Shown here piece after piece: positions 6,254 through 9,727 of a stretch of 9,727 nt of DNA. Where the stretch lies: contig JAUWAK010000035.1 of the NCBI GenBank assembly GCA_030602105.1, positions 1-9,727 on the forward strand. Reading direction: 5' to 3'. Made by a program: the position numbers and the translations under genes. Each line of letters begins with the position of its first letter. The first letter of the stretch is position 1. The stretch comes from Candidatus Aerophobota bacterium. GTDB taxonomy: Bacteria; Aerophobota; Aerophobia; Aerophobales; AE-B3A. Under the pieces are notes generated by a model, which saw nothing but the letters and a program-made list of their open reading frames with translations, was not told the origin of the DNA and did no database searches.

Positions 6254-6304
6254 ATGGGGGTTCTAGGATACAGCCAACCTAAAACTCATAAAGGAGGAGA
6301 AAGG

Positions 6305-6574
6305 ATGAACAAAGGAGAATTAGTAGAGCAAGTGTCCAACTGGACAGGGCTAACAAAGAAAGCATCAAGGGAAGCAGTGGAGGCAATAGCTTCTGTTATC
6401 ACCGATACCTTGGCTAGAGGAGAAAAAGTTACTTTAGTTGGCTTTGGAACTTTTAAGGTTATGCAAAGAAAAGCGAGAACAGGAAGGAATCCTCAAACAG
6501 GACAAAGTATCCAGATCCCAGCTAAGAAGGTCCCCAGATTTAGACCGGGAAAAGATCTAAAGGACAGAGTTTAA
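6305..6574 (+). CDS. hup: HU-family DNA-binding protein
   Basis: This 89-residue nucleoid protein has the usual length of bacterial HU. It starts MNKGELVEQVSNWTGLTKKA (helix-turn-helix dimer core). It continues through GEKVTLVGFGTFKV (39-52), the conserved GFGTF strand, into the DNA-gripping beta arm RKARTGRNPQTGQSIQI (55-71) with R61-N62-P63 at the tip. It ends PAKKVPRFRPGKDLKD. HU dimers bend and wrap DNA with little sequence preference. No feature marks it as IHF rather than HU. The ATG at 6305 follows AAGGAGGAG at 6291-6299; a frame extension back to 6254 would run over this site and is not used. The gene lies 52 bases after the trmD remnant and 69 bases before the cold-shock gene. All residues expected for function are present. 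Confidence 0.95.
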   Translation: MNKGELVEQVSNWTGLTKKASREAVEAIASVITDTLARGEKVTLVGFGTFKVMQRKARTGRNPQTGQSIQIPAKKVPRFRPGKDLKDRV

Positions 6575-6605
6575 AAGAGAGTATCAAGTGAACAACAGTA
6601 AACAC

Positions 6606-6611
6606 TACAAT
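6606..6611 (+). promoter_or_regulatory. Possible -10 element for the cold-shock-domain gene
   Basis: TACAAT matches the sigma-70 -10 consensus in five of six positions and lies 33 bases before the GTG start at 6644. No good -35 hexamer is found 16-18 bases upstream (best matches only two of six). It may be a weak internal promoter or chance in this A-rich gap; read-through from the HU gene is equally possible. Confidence 0.25.
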
Positions 6612-6643
6612 TCGAGGAGAATAATCTTGAGGGAAATAGTAAA

Positions 6644-6859
6644 GTGACTAAAGGTACAATAAAAAAACTGATGAGAGGCCGGGGTTATGGATTTATTGCC
6701 ACTGAGGACGGAAAAGAGGTATTCTTCCACCGAACAGCTCTTGAGGGTCTAGAGTTCGACTCCCTAAAAGAAGAACAATCAGTGGAATTCGAAGTCAAGG
6801 AGGAATCTAGAGGTCCTCGCGCAGTGAACATAAGGTCATCTGAAAAGACCAAAGACTGA
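6644..6859 (+). CDS. Cold-shock-domain (CspA-like) nucleic-acid-binding protein
   Basis: This 71-residue single OB-fold protein is about the size of CspA proteins (65-70). RNP1 is RGYGFIA (13-19), RNP2 is VFFH (26-29), and the end RGPRAVNIR (56-64) is the characteristic last strand. Canonical Csp proteins begin GxVKWFN; here the corresponding part is GTIKKLMRG, so the conserved Trp and Phe are absent. This is a variant subgroup rather than damage, because the rest is well conserved. Such proteins bind single-stranded RNA/DNA and act as RNA chaperones or transcription antiterminators. The start is a GTG at 6644 with GAGGG at 6629-6633, ten bases upstream; no in-frame ATG precedes the domain. 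It follows HU on the same strand and faces the glycosyltransferase operon tail to tail. Confidence 0.9.
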   Translation: MTKGTIKKLMRGRGYGFIATEDGKEVFFHRTALEGLEFDSLKEEQSVEFEVKEESRGPRAVNIRSSEKTKD

Positions 6860-6921
6860 AAATCTAAGACATCACCAAATCCAATCATACTGCAGTTTCG
6901 AGGCTTTATCAAGCTTCATGT

Positions 6922-6957
6922 AGACTTATTGGGTAGTCGACGTTATCGACTAAGTCT
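6922..6957. repeat. Nested inverted repeat between convergent genes; possible bidirectional terminator
   Basis: AGACTTA (6922-6928) pairs perfectly with TAAGTCT (6951-6957). Inside it, TAGTCGA (6934-6940) pairs with TCGACTA (6946-6952) around the loop CGTTA. The two stems share TA at 6951-6952. The best joint fold is therefore the outer 7-bp stem, a one-sided 7-base bulge and an inner GTCGA/TCGAC stem. The repeat begins at the last stop-codon base of the - strand glycosyltransferase and 62 bases after the cold-shock gene stop, where a shared terminator is expected. Neither side has a clear T tract, so a regulatory or protein-binding palindrome is also possible. Confidence 0.45.
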
Positions 6958-8165
6958 CATCCTTTCACTACTGTCTTTTCCAACACCTGCTCCAAAATCT
7001 GGACGCCTTTTTCCCAGGAGAACCTCTTCTCCACTAATGTGCGAGCGCCCCGGCTAACTCGCCCATACAGATCCTCATCCTTGAGGAGTCTAGCTATCCG
7101 CTCAACAAAGGTCTCGGTATCATCAGCGATAACGATGTTACTCATATCCTCGACAGGGATTCCTTCTGCTCCCAGTGAGGTTGTTACAACTGGAATAGCC
7201 ATGGCCATCGCTTCCAAGATCTTTCCTCGAAAACCTTTCCCCAATCTTATAGGTGCCACAAAGACTCGTGCTCTTTTGAGATAATCCCGTACATCCTCCA
7301 CAGTGCCGGTGACCACGATGTTCGGGTCTTTCTCTGCTGCGGTAAGAATATCGAGTGTTGGATCACGACCAATAACATAAAACTTGACATCTGGAAAAGT
7401 TTTCTTGAGGTGTGGCCAAATCTCTTTAATAAAGTACATAACTGCATCTCGATTTGGATCATGCGGATAGTTACCAAGGAAGGCTACACTCATTTCCTGC
7501 TGGCCAGGGGATACAGGACTGAACCTTTCCGTATCGACACCGTGGGGAACGACGTCAATGTCAAGATCTGGAGTATAGCGAAGTAGCCCCTCCCGTTCCT
7601 CGGGTGTGAGAGTTATGATCTTGTCCATCTCTCGATACATAGCGAATTCATATACTTCGAGGCGATACAAATCCAGCATAGCTCTGAGGCCCTTGATTGA
7701 GAAAATCCCGTAAAGATCACGAACTTTCTTGCGAGCGATTGTGTAGCATTCGTGGCAGGATAGAATTCTTTTGGTTCGTGAATTAATGCCGGGATTCCTG
7801 TAAAGGTACTGGCCCATCACTGAATATTCGGCTATCACCACATCATAGCTGGAGCGCTGCGTCATCTCAGCCACAGTGCGGCGCATTTCGGATGACTTGG
7901 TATTGCACATGTACGGCGGTACCTCCGAGAAGAAAAAGTCGCTCGTTCGTCGGAACGTGTTCCGAGGCGGAGAGTAGGGCATTAGCTCAAGTTCGCTCAG
8001 GTAAGGCTCGATCGTACCCAAATATTTTCGCTCTTCATCCCGTATGAAGGAAGCTAACCCAATTCGATGGTGACGAGAAAGATATTTGATTCGGTTGTAA
8101 ATAATTATCGGCCCGCCTATGACCCTGCCATGAGGAAACTCTTTTGGGACCACCAATATTCTCAT
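6957..8165 (-). CDS. Glycosyltransferase, GT-B fold, family 4-like
   Basis: This 402-residue cytoplasmic or membrane-associated enzyme transfers a sugar from an activated donor. The N-terminal Rossmann half begins MRILVVPKEFPHGRVIGGP. The C-terminal half holds DVVPHGVDTERFSP, then FLGNYPHDPNRDAV (a start typical of the second GT-B domain). It then has GKGFRGKILEAMAMAIPVVT (309-328) with the donor-binding K315 and E318 of the E-x7-E region, and TSLGAEGIP. The segment around the acceptor side (SDFFFSEVPPYM, LSCHECYTIARKKV) is not one I can tie to a particular sugar. The ATG at 8165 is chosen because GGAGAAGGAAGG lies just before it; upstream in-frame starts (8180, 8285) have weaker sites, and 8285 would overlap the preceding gene by 79 bases. 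It is separated from the upstream family-2-like transferase by 41 bases, so the two form an operon. No membrane segment is evident. Donor and acceptor are unknown. Confidence 0.88.
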   Translation of the reverse strand: MRILVVPKEFPHGRVIGGPIIIYNRIKYLSRHHRIGLASFIRDEERKYLGTIEPYLSELELMPYSPPRNTFRRTSDFFFSEVPPYMCNTKSSEMRRTVAEMTQRSSYDVVIAEYSVMGQYLYRNPGINSRTKRILSCHECYTIARKKVRDLYGIFSIKGLRAMLDLYRLEVYEFAMYREMDKIITLTPEEREGLLRYTPDLDIDVVPHGVDTERFSPVSPGQQEMSVAFLGNYPHDPNRDAVMYFIKEIWPHLKKTFPDVKFYVIGRDPTLDILTAAEKDPNIVVTGTVEDVRDYLKRARVFVAPIRLGKGFRGKILEAMAMAIPVVTTSLGAEGIPVEDMSNIVIADDTETFVERIARLLKDEDLYGRVSRGARTLVEKRFSWEKGVQILEQVLEKTVVKG

Positions 8166-8206
8166 GCCTTCCTTCTCCATCCCAGAAGCGGTAAGCGAGG
8201 CCTCCT

Positions 8207-9400
8207 TTATTCCTGAATCACCCGACCTGCGGCAGCCCGGGTGAACTCCTGCCATCTTGTGGTAAGATCTTGAAGATGGCGACAAGTATCTATGCCTTTG
8301 TACGGATTACGTCTCGCCAGTCCAATGTTCACCTCGCACTCATCCATACCTCTCTTATCTTGAAGTTTTTCATACTCCTCCTTCAGCAGCTCATTTGTTC
8401 TAGTGATCCTCTCCTCCAGATCCTGACCTAGAAATGTGCCGGGGTAGGGCATGAGTTCTTCCTGGCTCACACCTTCTATTCCTTCATGATCCATCACTTT
8501 TTTTCTCTCATACAAGAATCGCTTTATATCCTCCCTGAGACTCCTCCAGGCCGGTGGGGAAATTTTTGGTGGGAGATGTCTGACGGAGAGCTCCCGGTCA
8601 AGCCAGAAAGCTATTCCATTTATCCTCAGATTAATGAGAAAATCAATGTCTTCCCCCCGTGTGATGAGAGGATCAAAGGGAACCTTCATCAAGATGTCCC
8701 GGTGAAGGACCATATTACCTCCAAAGACAAAGGGAGTTGGCTTCAGGCGAGGTGGCCTTCCAATAACGACCTCAAAAGCCTCGTTCATGCAAGCGGCATT
8801 GTTCCAGTAAGGCCTGCGCCATCGGGGTACCCTGTCCACATCGAGCCTGAAGCTTTGAGGCTGCAGGTAGTAGCCCGCCACCGCCTGAACCATCCGGTGT
8901 TCATGTTCAGTCCCAAGGAACTCTCGGGCTTTGTTCAAGAACCTTTTGTCAGTGATCACTTCATCATCATCAAGGAATACGGTTATTGTGCTCCCGCTAA
9001 GAATACCAGCCAGCGAACACATATTCCGTACGGCAGGATAACTATCCAAACCGATAAGCTCACATGCAGCTTCCGATACACCTTCACTAATAAGGGCACC
9101 GCGAAGGCTGGCGAGATTCCGACTGTGCAAGACGGTAATGTCATAGAGTGAGCTGTATGGCTTAGTTATTTCCTGTATTCTGACTATGACGTCCCTTGTG
9201 AGATGAGGGGTATTGGCAACTGCAAGAATAACTACTTTGAACTCCTCACTCCTAATGAGCTCCAAGCTATCCAAGAGTCTTGCCAGGGTCCCTTCTTGGT
9301 TCAGCGGAGTGGGGTGGTCAAACATAATCACCTCACCAGCATCTGAACACCCACCTGCAGAACCCCAGTATGAGGGAATAGCTATGGTTATGTTTTCCAT
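8207..9400 (-). CDS. Glycosyltransferase, GT-A fold, family 2-like
   Basis: This 397-residue protein has a GT-A core. It begins MENITIAIPSYWGSAGG, a first strand like other family 2 enzymes, but with an insertion (about 12-35) before the usual helix. VFLDDDEVI (141-149) contains the metal/nucleotide-sugar binding DxD at D144-D146. FVFGGNMVLHRDIL (224-237) and RGEDIDFLINLRINGIAFWL (248-267) supply the acceptor loop and the catalytic acidic pair E250-D251, followed by H275 in VRHLPP, an arrangement close to galactofuranosyl- and related transferases. The last about 110 residues are highly charged and helical (EERITRTNELLKEEYEKLQD) and not recognised. No transmembrane segment is seen. The start at 9400 has no strong Shine-Dalgarno. 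It is the first gene of a two-gene unit with the GT-B enzyme, probably for surface polysaccharide or protein glycosylation. Sugar specificity cannot be told. Confidence 0.85.
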   Translation of the reverse strand: MENITIAIPSYWGSAGGCSDAGEVIMFDHPTPLNQEGTLARLLDSLELIRSEEFKVVILAVANTPHLTRDVIVRIQEITKPYSSLYDITVLHSRNLASLRGALISEGVSEAACELIGLDSYPAVRNMCSLAGILSGSTITVFLDDDEVITDKRFLNKAREFLGTEHEHRMVQAVAGYYLQPQSFRLDVDRVPRWRRPYWNNAACMNEAFEVVIGRPPRLKPTPFVFGGNMVLHRDILMKVPFDPLITRGEDIDFLINLRINGIAFWLDRELSVRHLPPKISPPAWRSLREDIKRFLYERKKVMDHEGIEGVSQEELMPYPGTFLGQDLEERITRTNELLKEEYEKLQDKRGMDECEVNIGLARRNPYKGIDTCRHLQDLTTRWQEFTRAAAGRVIQE

Positions 9401-9436
9401 TATTTGCTCGATCCAATCATTTGCCTCGTGGAAATA

Positions 9437-9464
9437 TCCATACGAGACTATCTCCGTTTGTCAA
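9437..9464 (-). promoter_or_regulatory. Candidate promoter for the glycosyltransferase pair
   Basis: On the - strand a perfect TTGACA (9464-9459) is followed after 16 bases by TATGGA (9442-9437), which matches the -10 consensus in only three positions. It lies about 36 bases before the ATG at 9400, a suitable place. The -35 is strong and the -10 poor, so the call is tentative. Confidence 0.3.
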
Positions 9465-9623
9465 TTTCCCGACACAGAAACAGGACGACAGTCCCACCAG
9501 CTGGATGTTCTAGTCACGACAGGCAGCTTTCATACGCTACTCAGTATCCCGCATCTCGGAAGGTATCTTACCAGGAAACACAAGGAAAGAAAAGAGCTGT
9601 CCAAATTCTTTTACATCGATGAA

Positions 9624-9652
9624 TTGACAAGCGCCAGGTTTCATCCTATTCT
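9624..9652 (+). promoter_or_regulatory. Candidate sigma-70-type promoter reading out of the window
   Basis: TTGACA (9624-9629), a 17-base spacer and TATTCT (9647-9652) give a perfect -35, ideal spacing and a four-of-six -10. Transcription would run to the right, divergent from the glycosyltransferase operon, towards a gene outside the window. It lies inside the open frame at 9405-9683, which argues against that frame being a working gene if the promoter is real. One such match can arise by chance. Confidence 0.3.
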
Positions 9653-9727
9653 ACCCCTGGAACACGCAAGGAACGACTTTTGAACAACTGGTAGGTGACT
9701 CAGAAGTCTTGCTTATCCCTCGTTCAA

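Larger units (their letters stand above)
9405..9683 (+). other. Window-end stretch without a convincing gene; an open + strand frame of unknown meaning
   Basis: The region upstream of the glycosyltransferase start has no clear gene. One + strand frame is open here to TGA 9681-9683 and reads SFASWKYPYETISVCQFPDT, later DVLVTTGSFHTLLSIPHLGR and FFYIDELTSARFHPILPLEH. It has protein-like composition but no start codon with a ribosome binding site within this stretch; the open frame runs back into the antisense of the glycosyltransferase. It matches no family I know. It may be a remnant of a gene whose beginning is lost, or chance. Confidence 0.2.

Noticed and set aside
8486..9151. 221-codon open frame on the + strand
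   Set aside because: It is antisense to the family-2-like glycosyltransferase, whose DxD and ED motifs are intact; the translation has no recognisable motif.
1..9727. CRISPR arrays, tRNA or rRNA genes, insertion sequences
   Set aside because: No spaced direct repeats, cloverleaf-like patterns, rRNA segments or transposase motifs were seen on reading the window.

Overview
The window is bacterial DNA. It holds a KhpA-type KH protein, a bacterial HU protein, a cold-shock-domain protein and a remnant of trmD, and genes start behind strong Shine-Dalgarno sequences such as AAGGAGG. The gene set does not allow a confident phylum call. The mixture of compact operons and decayed genes would fit an uncultivated anaerobic lineage, but that is only a guess.

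Left part (1-4903, all + strand). The window opens in the last 59 codons of an ABC-transporter ATPase (TOBE domain). Next come a beta-hydroxyacid-dehydrogenase-family oxidoreductase, an MFS transporter and a phosphoenolpyruvate mutase / phosphonopyruvate hydrolase family enzyme. After a small hairpin come a DUF47 (PhoU-like) protein and a PiT phosphate permease, overlapping by one base. All are closely spaced. Taken together they suggest uptake and turnover of a C-P or related organic acid, coupled to phosphate movement. The dehydrogenase substrate and the direction of the mutase/hydrolase step cannot be read from sequence alone.

Middle part (4904-6304). This is a zone of gene decay around one intact gene. 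It holds a ROK-family sugar kinase remnant with the N-terminus and an internal block missing, about 250 bases with nothing recognisable, a 53-codon ORF with a signal peptide and little else, an intact khpA, and a frameshifted, truncated start of trmD directly behind khpA.

Next (6305-6956). Two small + strand genes encode an HU-family DNA-binding protein and a cold-shock-domain protein. With KhpA they make a run of small nucleic-acid-binding proteins. A nested inverted repeat sits between the cold-shock gene and the convergent gene to its right.

Right part (6957-9400, - strand). A GT-A (family 2-like) and a GT-B (family 4-like) glycosyltransferase are arranged as a two-gene operon, probably for cell-surface glycan. 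The final 327 bases have no convincing gene, but contain promoter-like sequences on both strands and an open + strand frame of unknown meaning.
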